Of a stretch of DNA of 64,000 bases, positions 11,384 to 20,912 are shown in pieces. The notes below the pieces were generated by a model, which was given only the letters and a program-made list of their open reading frames with translations, did not search any database and was not told the origin of the DNA. Origin of the DNA: Halomonas sp. KG2. GTDB taxonomy: Bacteria > Pseudomonadota > Gammaproteobacteria > Pseudomonadales > Halomonadaceae. The stretch spans positions 2,728,001 through 2,792,000 of the forward strand of contig CP098528.1 of the NCBI GenBank assembly GCA_030440445.1, read 5' to 3'. The number at the start of each line of letters is the position of its first letter. Positions within the stretch are counted from its first letter, which is position 1. Both the position numbers and the translations under genes were made by a program.

Positions 11384-12126
11384 ACGCGTCTATTTTTCCA
11401 CCAGCGAGTTTCCCCCAGTCTCTTATGACGACCGTGCCTACGCTACATTTTGAGCAGGTCAGTTTTGAGCATCGCGGCCATCGTTTACTCGCCCCCACCA
11501 CGCTGACACTCTCAGGCTGCCAGCGCACACTTATTATGGGTCCCAACGGTGCAGGAAAGAGCCTGTTAATGCGTTTGGCACACGGCCTGCTCACCCCCAG
11601 TAGTGGGCACGTTAGCTGGCAGGGAGAGCCACCGGCCCAAGCCATGGTGTTTCAGCGCCCGGTGCTACTGCGACGCTCGGCAATCGATAATTTGACCTAT
11701 GCCCTGGCAGTTAGCGGAGTGCCACGTCGGCAGCGCAAGCACATGGCCCAGCAGGCACTCGAAAAATTTGGCTTAGTCGCGCTTGCCAAGCGTCCTGCCC
11801 GGGTGCTCTCCGGCGGCGAACAGCAGCGCCTTGCGCTTGCTCGTGCCTGGCTACTTAACCCTGCCGTGCTGTTCTTAGATGAGCCTACATCTGCTCTAGA
11901 CCCTGCTGCTATCAAGGCGGTTGAAGATGCGGTAAATGAATTTCACCAGAACGGCACGCGCATCATTATGACCACCCACGACCTGCATCAAGCACGCCGC
12001 CTAGCTGATGAGGTGGTGTTTATGTATAGCGGCCAAGTGCTAGAGCACACGCAGGCCCAAGACTTTTTTAACACGCCAGCTTCCACGCAAGCGGGAGCCT
12101 TTATTCGCGGCGAACTTGTTTGGTAA
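11380..12126 (+). CDS. tupC: Tungstate ABC transporter ATP-binding protein
   Basis: A 248-residue ABC ATPase. Walker A is GPNGAGKSLL, the signature is LSGGEQQRLALARA, Walker B is VLFLDEPTSALDP, and the switch histidine is in MTTHDLHQA. The ATG overlaps the tupB stop (ATGA). The first 20 residues precede the usual ABC start and could be trimmed if the ATG at residue 16 is used. Its substrate is inferred from the TupA-like partner downstream. Confidence 0.9.
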   Translation: MNASIFPPASFPQSLMTTVPTLHFEQVSFEHRGHRLLAPTTLTLSGCQRTLIMGPNGAGKSLLMRLAHGLLTPSSGHVSWQGEPPAQAMVFQRPVLLRRSAIDNLTYALAVSGVPRRQRKHMAQQALEKFGLVALAKRPARVLSGGEQQRLALARAWLLNPAVLFLDEPTSALDPAAIKAVEDAVNEFHQNGTRIIMTTHDLHQARRLADEVVFMYSGQVLEHTQAQDFFNTPASTQAGAFIRGELVW

Positions 12127-12142
12127 CCCCAGGAGCAACCCT

Positions 12143-12985
12143 ATGAAAAAAACCACAATATTGACTACCGCTAGCTTACTAACCTCAGGATTAGTAGGCC
12201 TCTCGTGGAGTGCCTCACTGCTCGCTAACGATGATTTCATCACCTTAGCGTCAACCACCTCCACTGAAAACTCAGGGCTATTTGACGCGATTATTCCTAC
12301 CTTCACCGACACCACGGGCATTGATGTGCGTGTGGTCGCCGTAGGGACAGGACAAGCATTTGAGATTGCCCGCCGAGGAGATGCCGATAGCCTGCTGGTG
12401 CATGACACGGCGGGCGAAGAGCAGTTTGTCGCCGATGGCTACGCCAGCGAGCGCCTGGACGTCATGTATAACGACTTTGTGATTGTCGGTCCCAGCGATG
12501 ACCCTGCAGATGTGAGCAGTAGTACCAATGTCACCGAGGCTTTTTCACGTATCGCGGAAAGCGAATCACCCTTTGCATCCCGAGGAGATGATAGCGGCAC
12601 CAACCGTGCCGAACTGCGTGTATGGGAAGGTGCAGAGGTGACCCCTCAAGGTGAGTGGTATCGCGAGTTAGGTAGCGGCATGGGGCCAACTCTAAACACC
12701 GCTGCAGGTATGAACGCCTACACATTCACTGACCGTGCAACCTGGGTAGCGTTTGAAAACCCGCAAGACTTAACGCTGTTATTTGAAGGCGACGATGCGC
12801 TGTTTAATCAGTACGGCACTCTGCTGCTTTCTGAACAGCAACACCCGCACTTGAAGCATGATTTAGCGGCCCAGTGGCACCAGTGGCTGGTGTCTGAAGA
12901 AGGACAGCAAGCGATTGCCGATTTTGACGTCAACGGCCAACAGCTGTTTTTCCCTAACGCGCAGTCTTCGTCTAACACACAGTAG
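12143..12985 (+). CDS. tupA: Tungstate-binding periplasmic protein
   Basis: A 280-residue secreted protein with a signal peptide ending near residue 28 (SASLLA). The following STTSTENSGL stretch at residues 37-46 corresponds to the oxyanion-binding motif that marks TupA and separates it from ModA. Further TupA features are RGDADSLLVHD and SRGDDSGTN. An ATG with AGGAG upstream gives this start; the longer frame from 12116 would overlap tupC. Specificity for tungstate over molybdate is inferred from family resemblance only. Confidence 0.9.
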   Translation: MKKTTILTTASLLTSGLVGLSWSASLLANDDFITLASTTSTENSGLFDAIIPTFTDTTGIDVRVVAVGTGQAFEIARRGDADSLLVHDTAGEEQFVADGYASERLDVMYNDFVIVGPSDDPADVSSSTNVTEAFSRIAESESPFASRGDDSGTNRAELRVWEGAEVTPQGEWYRELGSGMGPTLNTAAGMNAYTFTDRATWVAFENPQDLTLLFEGDDALFNQYGTLLLSEQQHPHLKHDLAAQWHQWLVSEEGQQAIADFDVNGQQLFFPNAQSSSNTQ

Positions 12986-13000
12986 CGCTGCTCCTTACGT

Positions 13001-13035
13001 AAAAGCCGCCTTGGTCAATGACCAAGGCGGCTTTT
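13001..13035. terminator. Bidirectional terminator between tupA and cysN
   Basis: A perfect 16-bp stem (13001-13016 with 13020-13035) with a 3-base loop, flanked by A and T runs, lies between two convergent genes. It can serve both strands. Confidence 0.92.
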
Positions 13036-13094
13036 TGGTTCAGCTCACGCACCTGCTACCAGTACCTACTAACAGTACTTGCTAACAGACCCTG

Positions 13095-14534
13095 TTAACG
13101 CAGCAAGTCGCGCACATCCTTCGCTTCCCAGTGCGGAAAATGCTTACGCACTAGCGCGTTAAAATCACGCTCAAAGGCTGCCCAATCAGTAGCGCCACTG
13201 ACCTGCTCGCGGGCATCGGCTGTTCCGCGAATCATGCCAGCGCCAACCGTTACGTTGGTCAGTCTGTCGATGATGATAAAGCTACCAGTACCAGGGCTGG
13301 TTCGATAATCATCCACTGGAATCGCGGCTGTTAACTCTACCTCACAGCGAGCAATCGCGTTTAACCCCAGCGAGTCAGTGGCGTGTCTTTCAAGTGTATT
13401 AACGTCAATCTGGTACTCGATGGCACTTACCTGCCCAGATAGATCTCGGGTGGCGAGCTTAAAGTCATACAGTTTTCCCGGCGCCAGTGCATCTTCATGC
13501 ATCCATACAATATCCGCCATGAACGCATTAGAAAGCGGTAAGTCGGCGTCGGCACTAACAATCCAATCACCGCGGGAAATATCAATCTCATCTTCCAGGG
13601 TGACGGTTATTGCTTGGCCTGGATAAGCGGCGCTTAAGTCGCCGTCAAACGTCACAATGCGCTCAACCCGTGACGTTTTACCCGATGGCAGCGCCTTTAC
13701 TTCCTGGCCTGGGTGCAGAATACCTGCCGCTAATGTGCCGCAATAACCGCGAAAATCCAGATTCGGGCGATTAACGTACTGTACCGGCAAACGTAAATCA
13801 GTGAGGTTTTGGTCACGACTGATTTCGACACTTTCCAGCAGCTCAATCAGCGTTTTACCTTCATAATCCGTACCGAAATACCAAGGCGTCTGATCACTTG
13901 GGTTGACGACGTTGTCGCCGTTGAGTGCCGACATGGGGACAAAGCGAATATCCGGTGCGCTAAGGTTGGTGGCAAACGCGCGGTACTCGTCAACAATCTC
14001 GTTGAAGCGCTGCTCAGAGAACTCCACCAAATCCATTTTGTTTACCGCAATCACCAAGTGTTGAATACCCAGCAAATCGGCAATAAAGCTATGGCGACGA
14101 GTTTGGGTCTGCACCCCATAACGGGCATCAATCAAAATAATCGCCAAGCTGGCCGTTGAAGCGCCCGTGGCCATATTTCGGGTGTACTGCTCATGTCCTG
14201 GGGTATCCGCAATGATGAACTTACGCTTTTCGGTGGAGAAAAAGCGATAAGCAACATCAATGGTAATGCCCTGTTCTCGCTCTGACTGCAAACCATCTAC
14301 CAACAGCGCCAAATCAACCGTATCACCGGTCGTGCCACTGGTTTTAGACGCTTGGGTAATTGCCGCCAGTTGATCTTCAAAGATCATTTTAGAGTCGTGC
14401 AGCAGTCGCCCGATCAGCGTAGATTTGCCGTCATCAACACTGCCGCAGGTAATAAAGCGCAGCAGGTCTTTGTTTTCGTGCTCGTGAAGGTACTGCTCGA
14501 TATTGTCAGCAATTAAATTGGATTGATGAGCCAT
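13095..14534 (-). CDS. cysN: Sulfate adenylyltransferase subunit 1 (GTPase)
   Basis: CysN is the GTP-hydrolysing subunit of ATP sulfurylase, which activates sulfate to adenosine 5'-phosphosulfate. The GTPase motifs are [12 protein letters not shown] near residue 34, [12 protein letters not shown] near 115 and NKMDLV near 170. The 479 residues end after the beta-barrel domains, so there is no fused CysC kinase. The start lies 12 bases after the cysD stop, so they form one operon. Confidence 0.96.
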   Translation of the reverse strand: MAHQSNLIADNIEQYLHEHENKDLLRFITCGSVDDGKSTLIGRLLHDSKMIFEDQLAAITQASKTSGTTGDTVDLALLVDGLQSEREQGITIDVAYRFFSTEKRKFIIADTPGHEQYTRNMATGASTASLAIILIDARYGVQTQTRRHSFIADLLGIQHLVIAVNKMDLVEFSEQRFNEIVDEYRAFATNLSAPDIRFVPMSALNGDNVVNPSDQTPWYFGTDYEGKTLIELLESVEISRDQNLTDLRLPVQYVNRPNLDFRGYCGTLAAGILHPGQEVKALPSGKTSRVERIVTFDGDLSAAYPGQAITVTLEDEIDISRGDWIVSADADLPLSNAFMADIVWMHEDALAPGKLYDFKLATRDLSGQVSAIEYQIDVNTLERHATDSLGLNAIARCEVELTAAIPVDDYRTSPGTGSFIIIDRLTNVTVGAGMIRGTADAREQVSGATDWAAFERDFNALVRKHFPHWEAKDVRDLLR

Positions 14535-14546
14535 TAGACCTACTCC

Positions 14547-15506
14547 TTAAAAATAGCCTTCGCGCTTTTTCTTCTCCATCGAACCGACCTGGTCACGATC
14601 AATGGCACGGCCACTACGCTCACTGGTTTTGGTCAACAGCATCTCTTGAATAATCTCGGGCAGTGTCGCTGCCGTTGATTCCACCGCACCGGTCAGTGGA
14701 TAACAGCCCAGCGTTCTGAAGCGCACAAACTTCTCTTCAGGCACTTCATCGGGTGCCAAAGGCAAGCGATCATCGTCAACCATAACCTGCATGCCATCAC
14801 GCTCAACCACAGGACGCTTGGCGGCGAAGTAAAGTGGCACAATCGGAATCGACTCAAGATAGATGTACTGCCAGATATCCAGCTCGGTCCAATTCGAAAG
14901 TGGGAAGACGCGAATTGACTCGCCCTTGTTAACGTTGGCGTTATACACATTCCAAAGCTCAGGGCGCTGACTCTTTGGATCCCAGCGGTGGTATTTATCG
15001 CGGAAGGAGTAGACACGCTCTTTAGCGCGCGAGGCTTCCTCATCACGCCGTGCGCCGCCGAAAGCCGCATCAAAGCCATGCTTATCCAGCGCTTGCTTCA
15101 ACGCTTGGGTTTTCATGATGTCGGTATATTTCGCACTACCGTGGTCGAAGGGGTTGATATTGGCAGCCCGCCCCTCCTCATTGGTATGCACAATCAGCTC
15201 CATTCCCGCTTCTTCTGCCATGCGGTTACGAAACTCGATCATTTCACGAAACTTCCAGGTGGTGTCCACATGCATCAACGGGAATGGCGGTGTCCCCGGG
15301 TAGAAGGCTTTGCGCGCCAAGTGCAGCATCACCGAGGAGTCTTTACCGATGGAGTACATCATGACCGGGTTACTAAACTCAGCGGCGACTTCCCGGATAA
15401 TATGTATCGATTCAGCTTCTAGCTGCTTTAGATGGGTCAAACGTGCCGCGTCAGGTGTGGCAGACACCTCACGCTGGGACGCTGACGGCGCAGAAAACTG
15501 GTTCAT
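14547..15506 (-). CDS. cysD: Sulfate adenylyltransferase subunit 2
   Basis: CysD is the catalytic PP-loop subunit that joins ATP and sulfate. The 319 residues show the PP-loop [13 protein letters not shown] near residue 52 and [15 protein letters not shown] near residue 150, both diagnostic. It is the first gene of cysDN. The 178 bases upstream are AT-rich and probably hold the promoter, but I could not place a CysB site with confidence. Confidence 0.96.
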   Translation of the reverse strand: MNQFSAPSASQREVSATPDAARLTHLKQLEAESIHIIREVAAEFSNPVMMYSIGKDSSVMLHLARKAFYPGTPPFPLMHVDTTWKFREMIEFRNRMAEEAGMELIVHTNEEGRAANINPFDHGSAKYTDIMKTQALKQALDKHGFDAAFGGARRDEEASRAKERVYSFRDKYHRWDPKSQRPELWNVYNANVNKGESIRVFPLSNWTELDIWQYIYLESIPIVPLYFAAKRPVVERDGMQVMVDDDRLPLAPDEVPEEKFVRFRTLGCYPLTGAVESTAATLPEIIQEMLLTKTSERSGRAIDRDQVGSMEKKKREGYF

Positions 15507-15684
15507 TACCTACTCCCTCATAAAACGGTGCTTGCACGTGCAAACGCTATTTTCCGACTAACGGCAATGTTGCCGAAAGACGGTTATTTGAGGATAGGGT
15601 AACGCCGAGCCAATAATAACCCAAAAGAATTAATAACTATCTTTTTATATCTTTATTGCCTAACAGTGTCATCACAGGCACACA

Positions 15685-16419
15685 CTATACGACAACACGC
15701 TCAATCCAGGTCTGCCAATCACTGCCATGAAGATCAATGATTCGATAGCCGGGTCGAGATGCTTCATCAATCGCAAACTGCTCAGCGCCGGGTAAGAACT
15801 GGTCTGCGATGGCAGGACAACCATACACGTCAATCTTGCCATCCGCGGTACGGTGCGACTGGGCATAGGCTTGGTGGGCATGACCAAACAGGATGATTTT
15901 AACCTGAGGGTGGCGGTTTAACAGTTGCCAAAACGCCTCGCGATCTTGAAGGCCAATAGCGTCCATCCACACAGCGCCCACATCAACGGGGGGATGATGC
16001 ATCACAATCAAGGTTGGACGACCATCTTCTTCTAGGCGCTCAGCCAGTGCGTTTAAGCGCTCAGCGCCCAATTCACCATGCGGCTGGCCTTCCACATGGG
16101 TATCCAACAGCAATAATCGCCATTGAGCCAGGTCGACTTCCTCCACCAGCGGGTGCTCCGCTTGCATAAAGGCAAGCTGATCGTGATTGCCAGGAATCCA
16201 GAACCATGGGCACGGCAATGATGCCAGCGCTTGGCATGCCAACGCATAAGAGGCAGCCGTTTCATCTTGGCTTACATCACCGCTAAATACGACGATGTCG
16301 GGCCGCTCAGCGATCACTGCTTCCAGCACACGCTCAAACTGCTGCCACGGAATTCCCGCCCGTGAGCGAGCCGCCTTATCGGCATGCAGGTGCGAATCAG
16401 TTATCTGAACCAGCCGCAT
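15685..16419 (-). CDS. cpdA: 3',5'-cyclic-AMP phosphodiesterase
   Basis: A 244-residue class III phosphodiesterase that hydrolyses cAMP. Metal-binding motifs run in order: ITDSHLH (residues 6-12), GDVSQDE, GNHDQLAF, VMHHPPV and FGHAH. The start overlaps the stop of the preceding DUF1249 gene (TGATG). The order nudF, DUF1249 gene, cpdA is the same as in E. coli, which strengthens the CpdA call over a generic metallophosphoesterase. Confidence 0.93.
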   Translation of the reverse strand: MRLVQITDSHLHADKAARSRAGIPWQQFERVLEAVIAERPDIVVFSGDVSQDETAASYALACQALASLPCPWFWIPGNHDQLAFMQAEHPLVEEVDLAQWRLLLLDTHVEGQPHGELGAERLNALAERLEEDGRPTLIVMHHPPVDVGAVWMDAIGLQDREAFWQLLNRHPQVKIILFGHAHQAYAQSHRTADGKIDVYGCPAIADQFLPGAEQFAIDEASRPGYRIIDLHGSDWQTWIERVVV

Positions 16420-16865
16420 CAGGGTAACTCCGGCATATCACAGGCATGGCCATGGGCTAAGCCATGCGCCAGCCACTCACCTAGAAAGCGATTCAGCTGC
16501 AGCTTCTCATCTGGCTGGTGCATTCTGGCATTCGGATAGCGATAGCGACCACTAAAGTGGCGCTCACGCTGAAAATCAGTCACTTCTGCCATACGTACAT
16601 CATGGTAGAGATGGACACGCATTCTGGGGCCTTCAATAACCGCATCCAGCGGCCCACTCTGGGTCACTTCCACCATCGTGGTATAGGGCGCCTGCTCCAG
16701 AATCTTAAGATGTAAATCGCCGAAATGCTGGTCATCGCCATGCAGCGCGATATCACGTCGCTGGCCACTTTCCATATCACCTACCAAACGAAGCATGCGC
16801 ATATAGTTGGCGCTACACTCGCCCTGCAGGGACTTTAAATCGGTGACATAGGCAGTTCTAGCCAT
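16419..16865 (-). CDS. DUF1249 family protein (YqiB-like)
   Basis: A 148-residue soluble protein of unknown function, matching YqiB in length and position between nudF and cpdA. Recognisable features are the opening SLQGECSANYMRMLRL and the C-terminal YPNARMHQPDEKLQLN. The ATG at 16865 is chosen because GGAG lies five bases before it. A GTG six bases upstream is less well placed. Confidence 0.88.
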   Translation of the reverse strand: MARTAYVTDLKSLQGECSANYMRMLRLVGDMESGQRRDIALHGDDQHFGDLHLKILEQAPYTTMVEVTQSGPLDAVIEGPRMRVHLYHDVRMAEVTDFQRERHFSGRYRYPNARMHQPDEKLQLNRFLGEWLAHGLAHGHACDMPELP

Positions 16866-16867
16866 GT

Positions 16868-17554
16868 TCACTCCTTTTCAGATTCGCTTGGCATTGTCGC
16901 TGCTCGATGAGAAGCAGCACGCAGCGAAGCGCGCTGGCTCGCTAACCAATGTAGCCCAATCAAACACATGGCGTTATCGAGTCTTCCCTGTTCCAGGAGT
17001 TCCCATGCTGTCGGAAAAGCCACCACATGAACACGGATATCTTCGTGCTCATCATCCAGGCCATGAATCCCCCCCATACCCTGGGTATCGACTAAACCAC
17101 AAAATAGCGTCACGCGTTCGTTACACGCCCCTGGGCTTGGATAATAAGTATGCAATTTAGTCAGCACGCCAACCTGGCAGCCAGACTCTTCCATGGCTTC
17201 GCGGCGGGCAACATCTTCAAGGGACTCGTCTTTATCTGCCAGTCCCGCCACTAACTCTAACTTCCAAGGGGAAAGCGGATCGTCAATCGCGCCAGCACGA
17301 AACTGTTCAACAAGTACTAATGCGTCACGAGCAGGGTCGTAAAGCAGCACGCCAACAGCATCAAAGCGGTTATGCACCTCACGCCGCATCGTGCCGCTCC
17401 AGCCACCTTCAAACAGACGATGACGCAGTTCTAAGGCTTCCAAACGGAAAAACCCCTGATAAAGGGTCTCTCGCTGAATAAGCTCGACATCGTCTCGGCC
17501 TAACTGAGGCGGCGCTGACGCATCGGGCACTAATGAATTAGGGCTAGATGCCAT
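16868..17554 (-). CDS. nudF: ADP-ribose pyrophosphatase
   Basis: A Nudix hydrolase of 228 residues that splits ADP-ribose to AMP and ribose 5-phosphate. The Nudix box is read at about residues 96-118 (GLADKDESLEDVARREAMEE). The preceding segment DALVLVEQFRAGA is typical of NudF. It heads the nudF-DUF1249-cpdA operon; its stop lies two bases before the next ATG. Confidence 0.93.
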   Translation of the reverse strand: MASSPNSLVPDASAPPQLGRDDVELIQRETLYQGFFRLEALELRHRLFEGGWSGTMRREVHNRFDAVGVLLYDPARDALVLVEQFRAGAIDDPLSPWKLELVAGLADKDESLEDVARREAMEESGCQVGVLTKLHTYYPSPGACNERVTLFCGLVDTQGMGGIHGLDDEHEDIRVHVVAFPTAWELLEQGRLDNAMCLIGLHWLASQRASLRAASHRAATMPSESEKE

Positions 17555-17620
17555 GAAGCACTCCCAGTGTTAACAATCGTTCTATTATCAATGCTTACCA
17601 CTGGGAATGCCAATGCGCCT

Positions 17621-17706
17621 ATCAACCTTAGCGTTTCTATCAACCTTAGCGTTTCTATCAACCTTAGTGTTTCTATCAACCTTAGTGTTTCTATCAACCT
17701 TAGCGC
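17621..17706. repeat. 18-bp direct tandem repeat, about 4.8 copies
   Basis: The unit ATCAACCTTAGCGTTTCT is repeated four full times from 17621 to 17692, plus 14 bases of a fifth copy. The only variation is C or T at one position (GCG versus GTG). It lies between the 3' end of the TPR gene and the start of nudF on the same strand. A shadow frame through it reads KVDRNT/KVDRNA, but this is not a credible gene. Confidence 0.95.
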
Positions 17707-17726
17707 TAGGCGCCTTGGCTAACAGT

Positions 17727-18371
17727 CTACAGCTCGCCGAGTAATACCTCGGCATCCCGGCGCAGTGCTTCATCAGATTTTTGACGAGTCTCGCGTGCAG
17801 TACCATTCACCGCGCGCTGGGCATGCTCACGAGCAGCTTGGGTATTACCTTCTTCTTTCAAGAACGCCGCGTAGTAATAGTTCACATCAATACCGTCTGG
17901 GCGAATCTCTAGCGCGCGCTGAAACATGCGCTCAGCGGTATCGCTGTTGCCAAAGCCTAATGGCCTGCCTGGGGCGCGGTCGTATAGCGCTCCTAGCGTG
18001 ACATAAGCCGAACCATTACCGCCTTGTGGGTCGATTTCAATGGCCCGCTCCAGCACATCGCGGGCATCGCCCGCGGTGCCTAATGCACCAAGCCCGCCGC
18101 GTTCACGTGCATAGGAAGCCAGCACGATGCCTTGCCAGATTAATACTTCCGCTTGATCAGGGTGTTGGCTAGCCAGTTGCTCAGCCTCACTGGCCAGCGC
18201 TTTAAGCGTGCTCTCGCGCTCGTTAGCTGGCATCTCAGTGACGGTGTGTTCCCAACGATTTTTTAGCGAGAACACATCGCTTTCATAAGCCGACACGCTT
18301 AATGGGGCTAACGCTAAGGCGCTACCTAACGCCGCTGCAATGAGTAAACGAGAAAAAGGGGGTGTGCGCAT
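17727..18371 (-). CDS. Exported TPR-repeat protein
   Basis: A 214-residue protein with a clear signal peptide ending near residue 28 (PLSVSA). The mature part is alpha-helical with TPR-like units: DVLERAIEIDPQ, AERMFQRALEIRPDG and AREHAQRAV. The region GSAYVTLGALYDRAPGRPLGFGN recalls a family of small periplasmic TPR proteins of unknown function. The ATG at 18371 has CAGGAGC seven bases upstream; the longer frame to 18479 lacks one. No cysteine follows the signal peptide, so it is not a lipoprotein. Confidence 0.85.
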   Translation of the reverse strand: MRTPPFSRLLIAAALGSALALAPLSVSAYESDVFSLKNRWEHTVTEMPANERESTLKALASEAEQLASQHPDQAEVLIWQGIVLASYARERGGLGALGTAGDARDVLERAIEIDPQGGNGSAYVTLGALYDRAPGRPLGFGNSDTAERMFQRALEIRPDGIDVNYYYAAFLKEEGNTQAAREHAQRAVNGTARETRQKSDEALRRDAEVLLGEL

Positions 18372-18549
18372 AATAAGCTCCTGGTTTATTTTTGTGCTTT
18401 CTAACAAGTAATACGTTTGGTTTTGGGGTCTGATATCCCCCACACCCATAATGTAACGAACGTTTGAATGAATCGCCAATAAATAAGCGCTTTGTTAACC
18501 ACACTGCCATTAGCGTAAGCTGGTGCTCTTTGAGGAGGTGAAAAACGCA

Positions 18550-19098
18550 ATGAAAGGCCGAAATATGACGCGCTGGCGCGATCCAGCGAAAGACCCGCGC
18601 CAACAACCTAAGAGCAACCTGATCACAGCAGAGGGTGCGGCTCGCCTGCGCGCTGTCCTGGACCATCTATCGCGAGTTAAACGCCCCGCCATTTCGGCCA
18701 AAGTCGGCGAAGCGGCCGCCCAGGGTGACCGCAGTGAAAATGCCGATTACACCTATAACAAGAAAGAGTTAAACCGCGTTATTGCGCGTATTGGCTACCT
18801 AACAAAACGGTTGGACGAACTGCAGATTGTTGATCGTCTGCCCGCTGACACCAGCAAGGTTTTTTTCGGCGCGTACGTAGATTTGCAAGATGAAAGCGGA
18901 GAGCAGGTTCATCTTAGAATTGTTGGCCACGACGAAATCGATACCAAAAAGCGCTGGATCAGTATCGATGCTCCCATGGCCAAAGCACTGCTCGGGAAAG
19001 AAGTAGACGACGATATCACGGTACTCACACCCAATGGCGAGACGTTCTACTCCATCACGGCGATCCGTTATCCGGGCATGAAATCACCGTCTACTTGA
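18550..19098 (+). CDS. greB: Transcription elongation factor GreB
   Basis: GreB rescues backtracked RNA polymerase by stimulating transcript cleavage. The coiled-coil tip carries GDRSENADYTYNKKELNR, with the acidic pair that reaches the catalytic centre. The C-terminal domain has VFFGAYVDL, HDEID and SIDAPMAKALLGKEVDD, all Gre-family. The KVFFGA form fits GreB rather than GreA. The protein is about 182 residues, with an N-terminal extension of roughly 20 over E. coli GreB. The start at 18550 has AGGAGG 11 bases upstream. Confidence 0.92.
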   Translation: MKGRNMTRWRDPAKDPRQQPKSNLITAEGAARLRAVLDHLSRVKRPAISAKVGEAAAQGDRSENADYTYNKKELNRVIARIGYLTKRLDELQIVDRLPADTSKVFFGAYVDLQDESGEQVHLRIVGHDEIDTKKRWISIDAPMAKALLGKEVDDDITVLTPNGETFYSITAIRYPGMKSPST

Positions 19099-19109
19099 GG
19101 CGCTAAGGA

Positions 19110-19838
19110 CTACTCTTCTAACGAGTAATCTACCGTAGTAACGACTCTGATTCGTTTGATATGGGGTGTATAGCTATCGAGATCTTCAATGGAAAAGTAG
19201 CCCTGGGTCGCTTGGCGTATTCCCCCAACACCACTACCAGAATCTTCGGCAAACTGCTGGGCTGCATTGCGTGCATCAGCCGTCGCTTCAGCAATCATTT
19301 CAGGCTTAATCGCGTCTAGGCCAGTAAACAAAAACTCAGTGCGGTATTCATAGCTAGGCGACAACAGCACGCCTTGACGTACCAAAGCAGTGGCTTGGGG
19401 CACCGCCTCTATCACCCCACTAACATTATCAGTACGTAGCAGCAACGTAGCCTCAGCGCGATAGCGCTCGTCGGGGCGTTCGCCACCATACATATTGCTA
19501 AATTGATCAGTGATACGTGGTGGCGTTACGCTGACGTTGCCCATATCGAAACCACGGGCGTCCAGAAATTGGCGAATCAACTGCTCATTGCTGGAAAGTT
19601 GCTGCTCTAAGTCAGAAAGCGAATTGGCATTAACAGTATAGTTAAGTGGCCATAGCACCATATCCGCCGCCACTTCGCGCTCGGCCAAGCCACGTACGGT
19701 GACACTGCGTGAAGACTGCTGCCAAACCTCAGCAGCCCCTTTGAAGTAACTGCCTCCCCACACGAGCCCCAGCGCCAGCAAACTGCCCAAGATCAACGCA
19801 CTGCCAATAACGGCCGTCGTACGAACGCTTCCTGTCAT
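19110..19838 (-). CDS. SIMPL-domain (DUF541) membrane-anchored protein
   Basis: A 242-residue protein with one N-terminal membrane helix (about residues 8-28) and an exported SIMPL domain. The opening SVTVRGLAEREVAADMVLW, the PPRITDQFSNMYG segment and the AEATADARNAAQQFAEDSG helix are typical. Family members (YggE-like) are linked to oxidative or envelope stress, without a known biochemical activity. The ATG at 19838 is preferred because AAGGAG lies six bases upstream; the ATG six bases earlier overlaps that site. Confidence 0.85.
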   Translation of the reverse strand: MTGSVRTTAVIGSALILGSLLALGLVWGGSYFKGAAEVWQQSSRSVTVRGLAEREVAADMVLWPLNYTVNANSLSDLEQQLSSNEQLIRQFLDARGFDMGNVSVTPPRITDQFSNMYGGERPDERYRAEATLLLRTDNVSGVIEAVPQATALVRQGVLLSPSYEYRTEFLFTGLDAIKPEMIAEATADARNAAQQFAEDSGSGVGGIRQATQGYFSIEDLDSYTPHIKRIRVVTTVDYSLEE

Positions 19839-19922
19839 TTCCATCTCCTTTACACGTAAAGCCGAAACGCGGCTTACTATTGGCATCATAGACGCAAATA
19901 GTCGTCTCAGCAGTGGCGCTTG

Positions 19923-20912
19923 CTATTTAGCGGCTCGATACACTTTAAAGCGCCGATTATCTGCCAAGGTCTCAAAACCACCGAAGGTGCTTTCCAGCAC
20001 ATCAGGGTATGGAAGAAAGGCATTCGCCACTAACACAAGCTGCCCCTTGGCCGATAAATGATTGGGCGCTTCTGAAATAAGGCGTGCGCTAGGGCTATAG
20101 GTAATCTCTCGTTCCTGGTGAAACGGAGGGTTACTCACTATCAGATCAAACTGCTGACCTTCAAGCGCTGAATAAACGTCGCTCTCAAGCACCCGACCAC
20201 TAAGCTGGTTGGCTGCTAGCGTTCGGCGGCACGCTTCCACTGCAAACGCACTGACATCCACAGTGGTGACCTGATGGCCTCGCGCTGCAAGCCAAGCACT
20301 AATAATGCCGTCGCCACAGCCCACATCCAGCACGTTGAGCGGCTTTTTGGGCAAGCTAGTCGCTATGCTTTCGAGCATTAAACGCGTGCCTTCATCAACC
20401 TTGCCGTGACCAAAGACGCCAGGATGACTCACCAGTTTTAAATCCAGCGCTTCAAAGGTTTGCCACGCATTATCTGGCTGCCCCATCGCTACCGTGCGCG
20501 TAGCAAACAACGAGCAACGACGAGCGTTATCAAGCTTATCGCAGCGCATGCCCAACTCACTCAATATCTTAGGCACGCGCTTGATGCCTCCCTGATGCTC
20601 ACCGACAACATCAAGCGGAGTATTTTCAGGCAACACGTGACATAGCCATGTTAGCCACCAGATTCCCAGTTGATGAGCCTTCGGCCAAAACAGCACCACC
20701 TGCCCAGCCTGCTGAATAAAGGGGGCATCAAACGGGCTAGCGGCTGCTGTACCGCCGGATGCCCAGTGTTCACGCAGCGCCACATCCCCACTTATCATTG
20801 CCGTAGAATGGGCTTGCAACCAGGCATCAGCAGGCGGCGCAACAGGCCATAAGTTAGCCGATTGGCCATAGAAACGTTCAAGAAGTTGGCAAGCCGGCAG
20901 TTGCGCGCTCAT
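19923..20912 (-). CDS. rsmC: 16S rRNA m2G1207 methyltransferase
   Basis: RsmC methylates guanine 1207 of 16S rRNA on the 30S subunit. The 329 residues comprise a degenerate N-terminal methyltransferase-like half and an active C-terminal half. The latter has NVLDVGCGDGIISAWLA (SAM loop) and the catalytic DLIVSNPPFHQ motif of N2-guanine methylases. The start at 20912 overlaps the end of cmoM by four bases, so the two are cotranscribed. Confidence 0.92.
   Translation of the reverse strand: MSAQLPACQLLERFYGQSANLWPVAPPADAWLQAHSTAMISGDVALREHWASGGTAAASPFDAPFIQQAGQVVLFWPKAHQLGIWWLTWLCHVLPENTPLDVVGEHQGGIKRVPKILSELGMRCDKLDNARRCSLFATRTVAMGQPDNAWQTFEALDLKLVSHPGVFGHGKVDEGTRLMLESIATSLPKKPLNVLDVGCGDGIISAWLAARGHQVTTVDVSAFAVEACRRTLAANQLSGRVLESDVYSALEGQQFDLIVSNPPFHQEREITYSPSARLISEAPNHLSAKGQLVLVANAFLPYPDVLESTFGGFETLADNRRFKVYRAAK

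Noticed and set aside
13095..14534. CysN fused to the APS kinase CysC
   Set aside because: The protein ends at 479 residues after the barrel domains, with no kinase P-loop at the C-terminus.
17588..17806. Minus-strand frame encoding KVDRN repeats through the 18-bp tandem repeat
   Set aside because: It overlaps the TPR gene in another frame, lacks a ribosome site, and its repetition is only a consequence of the repeat.
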